From positions 50,227,230-50,291,229 of the forward strand of contig OZ034968.1 of NCBI GenBank assembly GCA_964030785.1: a DNA stretch of 64,000 bases. The letters are read 5' to 3'. The position numbers were made by a program, and so were the translations under genes. The stretch is from Siderastrea siderea (lineage: Eukaryota; Cnidaria; Anthozoa; Scleractinia; Rhizangiidae). This document shows, piece after piece, positions 36,901 to 47,457 of this stretch (within the stretch, counting starts at the first letter, position 1; every line of letters begins with the position of its first letter). Under the pieces are notes generated by a model. It was not told the DNA's origin. It saw nothing but the letters and a program-made list of their open reading frames with translations, and did no database searches.

Positions 36901-37449
36901 GCTGTTCTTATCCATGACTTCCTCGATCTTGCTCGCGTCGTGCTTCGTCGAAGAGAGAAAGAAAAGGAAAATACCATTTCTAAACGACTTACCGAAGTAA
37001 AACTAAATACGCGAGGAGACTTTGTCACTTCAAGAACCAAATTTCGTTGTTTTTATTTTACAACAAGCCCCGTGAAGAGTTCTGCTTGGGTTTGAATTTT
37101 CTTTCGCAATGGCGGCTGGTAAAGTCAAATGTGTTTTTCTATGGTCTTTTCGCCCATGGTCAGCAACTTGCGATTAATAACTACATCGACCGTCACTTGC
37201 GATTAATAATCGCGCAATGTACGATTATTAACTGTAGAATCTGTCAGACGTAGTTAATAATCGTGGGGTTTACGATTATTAACTGTAAGATGCACGATTA
37301 TTAATCGCAGTTCCCGCGTTTCTCGATTAATAACTATAAAGTACCTCTTTTCACGATTATTAGGGACAAAGAACGCATTTGTCGATAAATAATCGTGAAA
37401 AATCGTACTGCAAAAATTAAAAAACACTGCAAAACTAGATAGACCCCTG

Positions 37450-39016
37450 TTTTAGTGTAATTCTATCACTGCTGGCGACGGGAGGCCTTTTGACTAGGTT
37501 GGTGACAACAGAACTAACAATCATACACGGTCGTCCATATCTCTCTTTGATGATTCACAGTGCTTGTTGGACTCCACCTGTGACTGTCTTGAGACCTGAT
37601 ACTGCCTTATTGGCCTCTCCATCAAGGAACTGCAGTGGATGGGTCATTTTACTGTCATCATCAATGTCCTCCTGTGACATCATGGTGTGCTTAAAGCATT
37701 GCTTAAACAAAGGGAACTTCTCTGGTGTACCATTCAACTTTTGCAACTCGAGGGTCTGGAGGCTTTGATTGTATGCGAGCTTTTGTTGCATTTTTGCATT
37801 TTTGATATGTCCTTCATAGCTGAGGCAACCATGGTGAGCAGAAGAAGTAAGTGATATGGACGAACTTGGCCTCATGGATGGCACTGGATAGGGCACTGCT
37901 GTTGGGGAAGGGCTGTTTCTTATGTCTGGGGTCAGGTCACTGGCAGTCACTGTTGATGACGCACCAATCCTAGGGGGTGAGCAGAGGTGACAGTTGCCTT
38001 GGTATAGACTGGTAAATGCATGGGAAAGCTTGGCTTTACGGATGGAGCTGCATAGGATGTACACCAAGGATAAGGGCTGCCCATTGTGGACAAGGCCAGG
38101 TCATTGACGGTCGCTTTCCATGAGGCAATCCCAGGGGGTGAGCAGTGTGGACGGTTACCTTGGTAAATGCCCTTGGAGGCACCAAGAATGCGAGAACAGT
38201 GAATGGCTGATGGGCACCGGATGCCAATGTATTACTGTAGGCGAGGTAACTCAAGTTAACAGGGGAGGATCAACATTGCTGCTATATGAAGGTGGTGAGG
38301 GGTGCTAACTCGACAGGTTCTTTGGAGATTCACTTTGTTTTCTTTGCAACTCCAGCATCTTGACCTGAGCTTCAACTCTCCATTGTTTATCTTGTTCCGC
38401 AAAAGCAAGAGCCAGCTGTGCCTTCTCTGCCTCCAGCCTACGTGCTTGCGCCCTTGAGCTGGAAAGGCTGTTTGAGCAGCATAACGGTGCCCACTTGACC
38501 TCAAGGATTCACAGATGCAAATCTTGCATCACCCGTCATTTAATTTGATTGCTGCATTGCAAATAAACTCTTCCACAGTTGCATAGAGGATTATCCTTTC
38601 CTGGGCTAGGCCATTGAACCATTCAGAACTTTGGGCCAGTTCTTCAGCATCAGCTACATCCACAAATTTGTTGTGTGACAAAACAAAGCCCTTCCACAGC
38701 GCTTGGTACTTGTCAAGTTTTTCCTTTACTAATGTCATGCTTGACGGGTTCTTTAAAGGTAGCAGTGTTTCAATTTCTTGTCGAGCAGTGGTGAGAGTGC
38801 TAAGATGGCCAGAATGGGAGCGCTTCGAGGAGATCGGCGTTTCCCTTCTGACATCTTCGGGGTTCGGCTGGGTAGATGGCTGTGATTCTCGTTTGTCAGC
38901 ACCACTGTCTGCCATTCCTGCGAGGAATTGGTGTTCAATTCACGGGGATGGTAACTAGGTGAAGCAGGTCGTATTTTAGCGATTGGCTGAGTAACTGCAG
39001 TTGTTTTGAGGCCCAA
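37450..39016 (-). pseudogene. BEL/Pao gag N-terminal part (broken)
   Basis: 38915-38529 opens with MADSGADKRESQ and contains TLVKEKLDKYQALWKGFV, a coiled gag start. 38067-37555 reads LNGTPEKFPLFKQCFKHTM and SKMTHPLQFLDGEANKAVSG, the conserved BEL gag core. Frames shift between these blocks, with 38500-38070 a Pro/Ser-rich part. On the far side of the foldback the same frame continues at 28285. Confidence 0.75.
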
Positions 39017-39018
39017 AT

Positions 39019-40772
39019 GTTATGTATTTCCGTGAAACGTGGAAGAAGTGTATCGATAGCTGCTCAACAGCAAACGTACTGTGCAAGCAATTTAGAACAA
39101 GGTGGTGGCGAGGTTCCTGCTCCATCAGTTCTGGAAATTATGGAACGATTCAAGGAACTGCTGGGGAAACGCTAGAGAGACCCTCAAGATGATCCTTGCT
39201 TGATGTGCAAGCCCACAGAAAAGTAACCATGACTTAAAAGAGATTGACACAATACCTGATGCATCATTTGTTTCACCTGTTTAAGTTAGAAGTACAATTG
39301 TAATTGGTAGTTTGGTTTGAATATCAGTCTATAAATTCGAATATAATGGTAAAAAGAGAACTAGTATGCAGTATAATCCTGATTGAGTATACCCATCTTG
39401 AATTAAGCTGGCACCTCAAATAAACGCTGGGACTCCAAATAAACGCCGGGGGCGTTTATTTTAAACTTGGCCCTGTAGACCCGGCATTTATTTGAACCCA
39501 GTGTTTATTCGGGGTCCCGCGGTTAATTGAGAAAATACGGTAAGCTGATTAAAAAGTGTCATTTTGAAGCTAATGCATTCATTTTTACACTACAGAGTAA
39601 AACCGTCAAATGTTCATATCTTGTCTAGTCGTAGAAGCTTCCAACATACGGCAGAGTTGCACACTGCATTATGTTGGATATGGAACAGTCAGGCCTTCTT
39701 GCAGGAAAGGGGATGAGCTCACTTCAGCTTTGCTGTCATGGACCATCCTTTGTCATTCCCATTAGGCAGAAGTTTAAAGCTCCCGGTGTGGGGGGACTCC
39801 CATATATAAGTGACAGGGTTGCTTGTTGTACCTTTTAGGGTTAAAATTTGTAGATTGGTACTGCTACTGGTGTTCAAAGGGTAGATAGTAACTACTTGTT
39901 AGAATTGAAGGGGTGAAATGGAATGTTAGCCACACCCGCAAAACAAGATTGCAGTACCTTTGTTTTCCTTTCAAATGTTTGACAAGCACCCTGACACGTT
40001 TATATGGGAGTGCCCCCCCCCCCCACATAAAAACATGCAAGAAAATTCCAGTTCAGCTTCTTCATGACCTTTTAGCTAAAGACCTTCCATGATCTTCAGC
40101 ATGCCTCACCTCCCCTACCTGGGTTATGGCTGTCCTTTTCCATCAACCCAAAGGAAGCCCTATTTCAGTTCAAGAGCCTCTTCTTTACCTTTCTTTTCCT
40201 CTGGACTGTCGTCCTTGTACGTGTCCCACACTTCATCCAGTTTATGAGCTCACTGGATGTTTACTTAGGGCAGATACAACTCTGCTGGTAATGAAGTCAG
40301 TTTAAGAACCCTTTCTTTGTTGGTACAAGTCCAGAAAAGAACTCCCTTTCAAACTGAACCAGTTACTAAAATTGGGTTTTTGCCACTGTAGTATAGAAAG
40401 GATAGACAGACAGACAGACAAATGTTTGGATATACTGTGGAGTGGAGTGTTTTTTTCTCGTACACTGTGACATTTTTCAATTCGAAGGGCTTGAATTACT
40501 ATTTTTGACTTTATAATTTTAACTATGTTGTTGTCTTACCCTTAACTGGGTTTGAACCTGTGAACATGATGATCTGACATGCTCAAAATCATGTACAGAC
40601 ACTTAATATGTGGACTGCTGAGTAGGAAATGTCACAGTTTGAGTAATTTTTCTGCATGTGTGCAAATGTAGACCATCCATTAGCATTTGGAAGGTTTACA
40701 AGCTTTGTTTTCTCTCGAGTTCATTATGCACATATCTTGACTTATTCTTGGAAACTCTATTTTTGTTTCAAG
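39019..40772 (+). other. End of intron a, including possible BEL LTR
   Basis: The first part (39019 on) may be the BEL 5' LTR on the minus strand, but no second LTR was found for comparison. Near 39415-39540 there is a repeat with AATAAACGCCGGGGGCGTTTATT. A short GACA array lies near 40407-40422. The intron ends in TTTTGTTTCAAG. Confidence 0.45.
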
Positions 40773-40835
40773 GCTTAGAAAAACAGTGGCAAGTCTAACA
40801 ATTCAAGTAAATAAGCTGTCAAGTGAAGTGGAGAG
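40773..40835 (+). CDS. CHMP7: CHMP7-like exon b (63 nt)
   Basis: Acceptor TTGTTTCAAG, donor GTAAGG. It begins with the last base of the split Arg codon from exon a and encodes LRKTVASLTIQVNKLSSEVE plus two bases of the next Arg codon. It is a heptad-like helix with Leu/Val spacing, fitting helix 1 of an ESCRT-III Snf7 core. The only other open interpretations hit a stop after seven codons. Exon c follows after 872 bp. Confidence 0.8.
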
Positions 40836-41707
40836 GTAAGGATTTACACTGTGAAATACTTAAACTGTGTGTTTCAATATGATACAGCTGCACTTTTAAT
40901 GGCATCTCATGGAGATAAAAATACTTTTTTTAATGCTTGCAATTCACACATTAACAACTTCGCTACAGTACAGAGAAGTAACATACACACGACAGTAGTT
41001 GGCTACAATTTACAAATTATTTATAAATTTACAATTTATAATAAATTATTATCAGTATATTCGAAATGTAAAAACACAACAAAATGTATTATTTGAATTC
41101 ACTATACTGAGCTATGATACGTGACCATTTTATTAAATTCCTTTACGCGGCTGGACGTGGGAGAGATGTGTTTTTCTAGTCTAATTTTGTCATGGACCAG
41201 GGAAACAAATTCGTTAAAGACGTAAAATTTACTGTTTAGGGCATTTACGGAAAGAAAGTATTTTCCTACACTGTATAATAACTAAATAATTGTGGGCTAA
41301 ACAGAATGTCGAATCCATGTTATTGATGCCAAACATGATTTAATTTTTCGAAAGGAGTAGGCTTGAATTTACAACGCGCAAGGACCAATCCAGAAACTCT
41401 TTCCAGAACAAAAGTAGCTTGTGTGCATTCGGTGAATAGGTGTATAATGGTGTGATCTGCTGGACAAAAGGGACAGCACGGGGAGTCTTCTTTTTTCATT
41501 TTAAATAATAAGCTCTTTGTGCACAGAATATTGTGAATAATTTTGTACCGGAACATCAGTAACTTTACTTCCTTAGTCACCTCAAAGGGCAGAAGGTACA
41601 ACTTGCTCAAATCGTCTTTCAGGGTTTAAAATACTGCAAAAAATACAAATGCTTGGAATTTGCAAAAACCTATTTTCATATTTTTTATCTTATTTGATAA
41701 GTTGCAG
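40836..41707 (-). mobile_element. LINE 3'-end fragment (copy C) in small intron b
   Basis: Minus-strand 41610-41320 encodes LLMFRYKIIHNILCTKSLLF and the zinc knuckle CCPFCPADHTIIHLFTEC, the C-terminal end of an L1/Tx1-type LINE ORF2. Non-coding 3' sequence rich in ATTTACAATTTATAA extends to about 41030. It takes up most of the 872 bp intron and lies antisense to the host gene. No target duplication was identified, so the element ends inside the intron are not fixed. Confidence 0.7.
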
Positions 41708-41750
41708 GGCACAGGCTGCAAGGTTCGTAAAAGAAGGCTCAAGATCTCAG
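41708..41750 (+). CDS. CHMP7: CHMP7-like exon c (43 nt)
   Basis: Acceptor AAGTTGCAG, donor GTATTA. After completing the split Arg codon it encodes AQAARFVKEGSRSQ and ends in phase 0. It joins exon d as KEGSRSQ-ALQILKRK, matching the conserved turn between helices 1 and 2 of ESCRT-III proteins, where A-L-x-x-L-K-x-K begins helix 2. This match argues that no exon is missing in the 21.7 kb intron that follows. Confidence 0.8.
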
Positions 41751-44369
41751 GTATTAAACAATCAATGGCTCCTTACTGGCCCCAGCTGACTTATTTGTGA
41801 ACTTTCAGTCATCATGCAGCATTACTCTGTGGAGCCTCATGCTAAGATAGCATTACCCTTATGCTTGCACGATGCTACAGAACTTTCTTTTCTTCCCTAC
41901 CATTTTTCAAAGTACCTAACTTGTGAGAGCAGGAAGCGATGCGCACTTCTTTGAAGTGAATCATCCTAATTTCTTTTTGTTAATGTTAATTTCGTGACAT
42001 TTTTCTTGCATGCTTGATGATCTCTCCTTTAACAAAAGAGCATTCTTTTAATCTCTGGAGAGACATGCTTTTGTGGAAATGTATTTGAAGTTGTTAAAAA
42101 ATCGCAGCAAAATAATGTTTTAACTGGTGTAAGAGCACTCAGTGCGTTTTTTTTTTGGCAATCAACACTTTATACCATTAAATGTGGCTCACCTGGATTC
42201 TATAAGAGCACACCATTCCAAATTTGACCAACTGCACTTTACTCCCAGAGTGTGATAGGAATGGATGGTTTTTTTGTTTTGTTTCCGTTATTTCGGAGAG
42301 AGTACTAGGTAATTCCTTAAATAGCATTCCAGTTGTAAGTATGAAAACATACATTGGTATCATTAAAACTTTTATTTTCGGTGATTTTAGTAAAGCATGG
42401 AAGATGGTACGTAGGAGGCTCAAAGGCATATTTGTTCATATATCCATTTCTTCTTCTGTTTGCTTGACTAATAATGATAATACTACTACTACTAATAATA
42501 ATAATAATGGTCTCATGTCTCAAAAGATAGAAATATATATCTTACGTTACATGATGTAGAAGTAGATAATGAAATAACATACCATGTGATGAACACTATG
42601 GATATACTATTGGTGCGCAGGTGTTTTGCTGTATAGTTAACTATAACGCTGCCGTATTTAGATGTTAAACGGTTGAGAAAAGAGTGTTTAAAATGCACAG
42701 TCATTATTTTTGGCTCGTAACTTGTTTTTTCCTGAGTTTGTAATTGGACGGTTCAATACGTAGCATTACTGACAAGAGTGGATGGCTAATAGAATTTGAT
42801 ACATTTTTATGTTAGTCTGTTCATTCCTTTAATCAGTCATTCATCTGGTTGTTGGCTTGTGCATTTTGTTCATTTTGTTCATTTAAAATAAAAGTTGTAT
42901 TAAAACATCAAAGATATTGATCTTCATGTTTTAATACTTACAGTGTATGACTGCAATACTATTGGGAAAGACCTATTGTCTTCCATTTAAAGGAAGCAAG
43001 AAAGCAGTTGTGCACACATTGAACAAATTTGCCGAAAAAAGGTAGTCTGATTGATGTCAGTATTGTGTGTACTATGTTAGCAACATTTATCAACATGATA
43101 ACATGGTAAATGTACGTTACCATGATAGCAACAGTTACAGATCTCCAATTAATTCCTGACATCTTCACCTAAACTTTTGGAACGACCTCGTTCCTTGACA
43201 AGGCCACATGTAGGTCTTCATGACTGGAAAAATTTAGATCGAACGTTTTCCTAGATAGATCGAACATGTTAAACGTGATTGGTTTAACAGTCAATGTTGG
43301 TTTTGAAACGTGATGTTTACCCCACTTCTTACCACAGGAACTTACTTTTACTTAGATATTATCGAATAATCTTTTCTATCATACCGCGTGTTACTTATTT
43401 TATTTACTGTGGTAGACCAGCCCTCGGCTGCTATGTCCGTCATAACCGCAGGTTTCGCGCACATGTTTTTTGGGTTTGATGTATCCGTAAGGATTTCTGA
43501 GTTAGATTAGTTCTAGTGTAGACTTCACTGCGTTAACTTCTACTCGGCATTGGGCCATAGTTTCTCTCTACACTGGTATTCATCGACTCTATCAAGTCTA
43601 GTGCAGTGCGTGTGCAAACCAAAGTGAGTAATCTATCCCTTATTTTTAGGGTTAATTCTTAGTTTTTCTTTGTTATTCGTTTTTGTTAAGTTTTGTTTTT
43701 CTCGACTATCAGGATAGCCTCTGTATCGTTTATATCGAGTTGGTTAGTTGGCATATCATGCTCGAGACATTAAGAATCTCGCTAGGCTAGGTTTTATCTT
43801 ATTATAGGGTTAATTCGTCATAAACTACTATCCACAATTAGCCTTTATATAAGGCTTTATCACTTGTTAGTTGTCTATAAGATTAGAATATGCGCAGATT
43901 ATGTTACGTTTCTACATTCGGACATTATTGCGAATGTTAGCTATAATTTCTTCATATATTGTTTAGCTTTAATGGTTAGATGTATTAGTCACGTTAGTTC
44001 TATTTTCGCTATTGTATTTCAGTTCGAACCGGCATACGGTTTACGGTAAACGTTTCAACAGCACTAGCACGTGGTTTGAATCAATCCGCAACTTAGTATC
44101 GCTCTCAATTGAACTTGTATGGAACATTGAACTCTGTCAATTAAACTCTGTTATCGTCGTAATCAGAACTTCTTGTAGAGTTCGTTTATACCACGCACTG
44201 CTCTACCCCATGTGATTTACTTGGATTTTTGGTTTGGCATTCTGTCCTTGTGAATTACAGTCAATAACATCACAGCTTAACCGACAGAGACCAATAACAT
44301 CACGAGATTGTCGGCCAATCAGGACAACGACCAGGGACTTATAACATCTACTGACGATTCACAGTTCAC
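41751..44369 (+). other. Start of intron c, no recognised genes
   Basis: A (TAC)n(TAA)n microsatellite lies at 42481-42508. From about 43400 to 44369 the sequence may be the untranslated part of a retroelement leading to the ribozyme-like motif, but no reverse transcriptase was found. Short reading frames carry no motifs. Confidence 0.4.
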
Positions 44370-44416
44370 TTGACTCTGATGACGACTTCCACTTAGGTTG
44401 TCAAAACATCAGTCAA
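44370..44416 (+). ncRNA. Degenerate hammerhead-ribozyme-like motif
   Basis: TTGACT (44370-44375) and AGTCAA (44411-44416) are perfectly complementary (stem I). Between them are CTGATGA (44376-44382), a stem II candidate (GAC at 44384-44386 facing GTC at 44400-44402) and AAAACATC where GAAAC-GUC would be expected. Penelope-like retroelements are known to carry minimal hammerheads with almost no stem III that work as dimers, and this arrangement fits that type. Against it: the conserved G before AAA is A, and one extra base sits between CTGATGA and stem II. It is probably inactive. Confidence 0.4.
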
Positions 44417-45385
44417 TGTCACCACAAACAGTCCTTCTCAGAACTACACTCAACCGGACGATCATAATTTACCGACTTACATTAAGCTATGTAAACGTTA
44501 TTTTCGTACGTTTGAATGCCGGAAATTTCGAAGGCAATTTAACTGGTCAAGCAGAAGTTCGCAAAGCCCATTGCATAATCAAGGAAAAGAATTTTCGAAC
44601 AAACGAAATTTCGATGAAAATTCACGAGGAAACAGGGGAAACATAAACAAAAAAATGCCTCAAACCTGCCTAATATGGTTATATGGGCTGAACTACCCAA
44701 ATTCAATTTTTTATTCCATTCAAGAAAAAACTGTAAGATTTTCCAAAGTCGATGCCCAGAGGCCATAATCATGGCACACTGCAGGTAGCTGAGCACACTT
44801 CTTGACAGACAAACAAAACTTACAAACAAGGGGGTCAGTGGGGAATTTTTGTTAAATGTCGTCTATTGTATAATGTGCACTTTATGCAAAAAGATATACA
44901 TTAGAGGAGACTAGGTGGCTGTTTCCGCGAACACCTACAAGATGTCGAAAGAAATGACAAGGATGTATCCAAACCAGTCGCCCGACCCTTAACTCCCTGT
45001 ACATTCTAACCAACACATGACAATCTGCGGCCTTTCCCTATACACCAGGGTAACACGGAAAGCCGTAAAAATCAAGAACAATACTTCGTTTTTCAAATCG
45101 GCACACTTAATCCCCACGCTATCAACAAACGCTTTTCATTCAACTAGTTAACACTCTTGTAAACTTTTTCGGCAACAAGCCCACAAAGCCATTGAAAGTA
45201 GAATCGTTCGAAGAGTAATAGGCAAGTTTTGAGGGCCTCTTAACCAAGTTGTCCGCTGTCTCTATGGATGAAGAATTAATCGGAGTGTCTGGATCCTTGA
45301 AAATACTGCAGATTCTGATTTGCAGACTATGACGCGGAAAGAATCCGAAGGAAAAGTTCACTCAGGTGCGTGTTAGGACTCTTAA

Positions 45386-46099
45386 GGTTACTCCGGACCT
45401 TCGCGGGTGTCCTCCTGTGTCCTCCGGGAAAAAATTCATATGCGTGCCATTTTAAAGGAAAGCATGGCAAACTTTATATCGTTGGAAAGCTAGCTTAGTA
45501 AATGTAGATTTCGGAAAAAAATATGAATTGCCAGTTTTTTTAATTCTACAAAAGAAAACTGCAAAAATGACCGCCAAGATGACGATGCGTCATTCAATTA
45601 AACAAATGAATTAATAGGGTACCAAAATTTGGCAGATTTCTGTGAAATTTTGCCTGAACATTCCTTAGATGTTGTGAAACAACAGTGTGTCGGGGATTTT
45701 TGAAATTTATAATATTTCACCCGTGGCGACCTTCAATGCAATGCCCATCGCGCATTCTTTCCTGCTCGAACTTGACAAATTAATTTAAAAATAACCAGTC
45801 AGAAAATCGAAAAATGCTGACACCCTTTTGATGAATGATCCTTTGTCATTAACACTTTGCAGTTATTTTGCCAGTGCACTTGTATTTGATACCCTATTAA
45901 TTCAATTGAATGACCCATGGTCATTTTCATGGTTATTTGCGATTTTCTTTTGCGGAATTGAAGAAACTGGCAATTTATAATTTTTTCGAAATCTACATTT
46001 CTTAAGCTTTCCAACGACATAAGTTTGCCGTGTTTTCCTTTAAAACGGCACGCATACGAATTTTTTCCCCGAGGACACCCGGGAAGGTCCGGAGTAACC
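45386..46099. mobile_element. TTAA-flanked MITE, GGTTACTCCGG termini
   Basis: Inverted ends GGTTACTCCGGACCTTC and its complement are flanked by TTAA at 45382-45385 and 46100-46103. The arms reach inward past GAATTAATAGGGTA/TACCCTATTAATTC. TTAA duplication fits piggyBac- or Kolobok-type mobilisation. It is inserted in the left arm of the 4.1 kb foldback; the right arm lacks it. Confidence 0.85.
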
Positions 46100-47353
46100 T
46101 TAAAGGAAGCTGACTGGTCTTCAGTTTAGGTTGGCGTTCACCAATGGGTTAAGAATGGTTGGACGAGGAAAGAAATTGCATGTTAAGTTTGATTGCTGTC
46201 GAAAAGATTGCAAAGAAGTGTTTATGTGTTGATGTTTCTGATCTACAACTGCAAACGTGTCTTTATGCATGAGTTGAAATAATTGGTCATAATAAAGTCC
46301 ACGAAAGGTGATTGTGCACATTTTCGTCTGGTGCTGGTGTAAGTTGTAAACTGTCTAAAAATCATCCACATCTTACAGAGTTCAAGGACTTTATTTACAG
46401 CTTTCAGTTTGAGTTTTATGTGGTTTACTGTGAGCTCGGAATTATCCGCCAGCCAGGATTTCCCCGAATTTTATTCCATGCATCATTTGCCAGAAGAGTC
46501 CTGACTCTTTCCCGTTATTGGGCTTTCCAGAATGAAGCGTTATTGAAGCGTTTTTGGTTTCTGAAGTTCATGTCAGTTTAGTTTTGTAGTTCCCACAGTT
46601 GAATCTATGCAGCTTGCTTCGTGGTTATGACATAACCCGTTATTCTGAACTTTCCAAATGATGTTACTTTGTTCTTTGATGATCACCAGAAAGATTCTTG
46701 AAATCCTTGTCATTTAGCTGCAAAAATGTTTTGTTTTCTCTCGCTTAGCCTTCTAGGCAGAAAATCTGAAAGGATCTAATTCGTGAGCTTTTCCATGCAC
46801 GAAAAGCTATTAAAGTTGATTTTGTAATTCAATTAGTAGAATGTTTACTCTTAATTTGGAGGAGTCTCAGCATTTAAGAAAGTTTTAGTTTATCACTGAT
46901 ATCCCTGTGAACTGTTCATTGTTGTTTTTATCCAACAAAACCTACACTGACTTGTTCAACCAGCCCAAGCTCCGATATAAATTCTTATGTGATTCTCTTG
47001 TTGTGCAATGTTTGGGTTCCACTGCTTAGGTCATGAGCGCTCGCTATTGTTTTCACCGCAAGTGAACATTTAGTCGAAAATGCCGTTTTTCACCTTTAAA
47101 ACTTCGAATTGACCAAAATAAACTCTTTTTACATTAAATAAGAAAAGCTTGTATTTTTGAGTTTACATGCCCTTGAAATCATTGATAAACAACACAATTT
47201 ATCACTCTGAACAGCAGGATCCCCAGACATAAATAACGAACAGCGAAGTTCCTCTCTTGAAAATATCGAAGATTTCGTGAGTATCAGCAAATCTTCACGA
47301 GAGCTCACGAAAATAACTCTCTACTCACAGTCTAGCACTTCACAGGAGGTGCC

Positions 47354-47457
47354 AGACTGTGAGTAGTCTCTAATCTTGGCAATGGCAATTAAGGGGCGGG
47401 CAAAATACACACACGGGTGCACAAAATTTCGCCAACATTAGAGACTACTCACAGTCT
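47354..47457. mobile_element. 104 bp mini-MITE with 21 bp perfect inverted ends
   Basis: The left end AGACTGTGAGTAGTCTCTAA(T) and the right end are exact complements over 21 bp. A further copy of CTACTCACAGTCT at 47321-47333 lies just outside and forms a hairpin with the left end. It is located in the loop of the 4.1 kb foldback. Confidence 0.75.

Larger units (their letters stand above)
28286..37449. mobile_element. 9.2 kb foldback element, hAT-like termini
   Basis: Both ends read CAGGGGTCTATCTAGTTTTG inwards. Left arm 28286-31788 and right arm 33816-37449 are inverted copies about 3.5 kb long; the loop 31789-33815 is about 2 kb. Flanking octamers CTTTAGAA (left) and TTTTAGTG (right) share TTTAG, a possible decayed 8 bp duplication. 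CAGGGG termini fit hAT-type elements. Neither arm nor loop encodes a recognisable transposase; paired reading frames in the arms are mirror images without domain features. It lies in the gag gene of the BEL element. Confidence 0.85.
19780..39018 (-). mobile_element. BEL/Pao LTR retrotransposon, split by nested insertions
   Basis: Reading on the minus strand from 39018 down, BEL/Pao genes appear in their normal order: gag start (39016-37450), gag end with zinc knuckle (28285-27828), aspartic protease (27701-27270), reverse transcriptase (26974-25911), RNase H and integrase start (about 25204-24858), then integrase zinc-binding and core (about 20490-19780). The gaps are filled by other elements: the 28286-37449 foldback, a GATC repeat near 25610-25910, the 21610-24848 MULE-like element and a LINE tail. 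The sequence after ACATAACA at 39018-39011 resembles the LTR end/primer site of BEL elements. The coding frames carry many breaks. Confidence 0.75.

Noticed and set aside
28286..37449. The palindrome as an assembly artefact
   Set aside because: The inner arms differ by many substitutions, an indel of about 25 bp and a MITE present on one side only, so it is a real structure.
39019..39230. Possible coding exon (frames reading PAPSVLEIMERFKELLGKR)
   Set aside because: It ends in a stop, has no convincing splice sites and sits where the BEL LTR should be; no family recognised.
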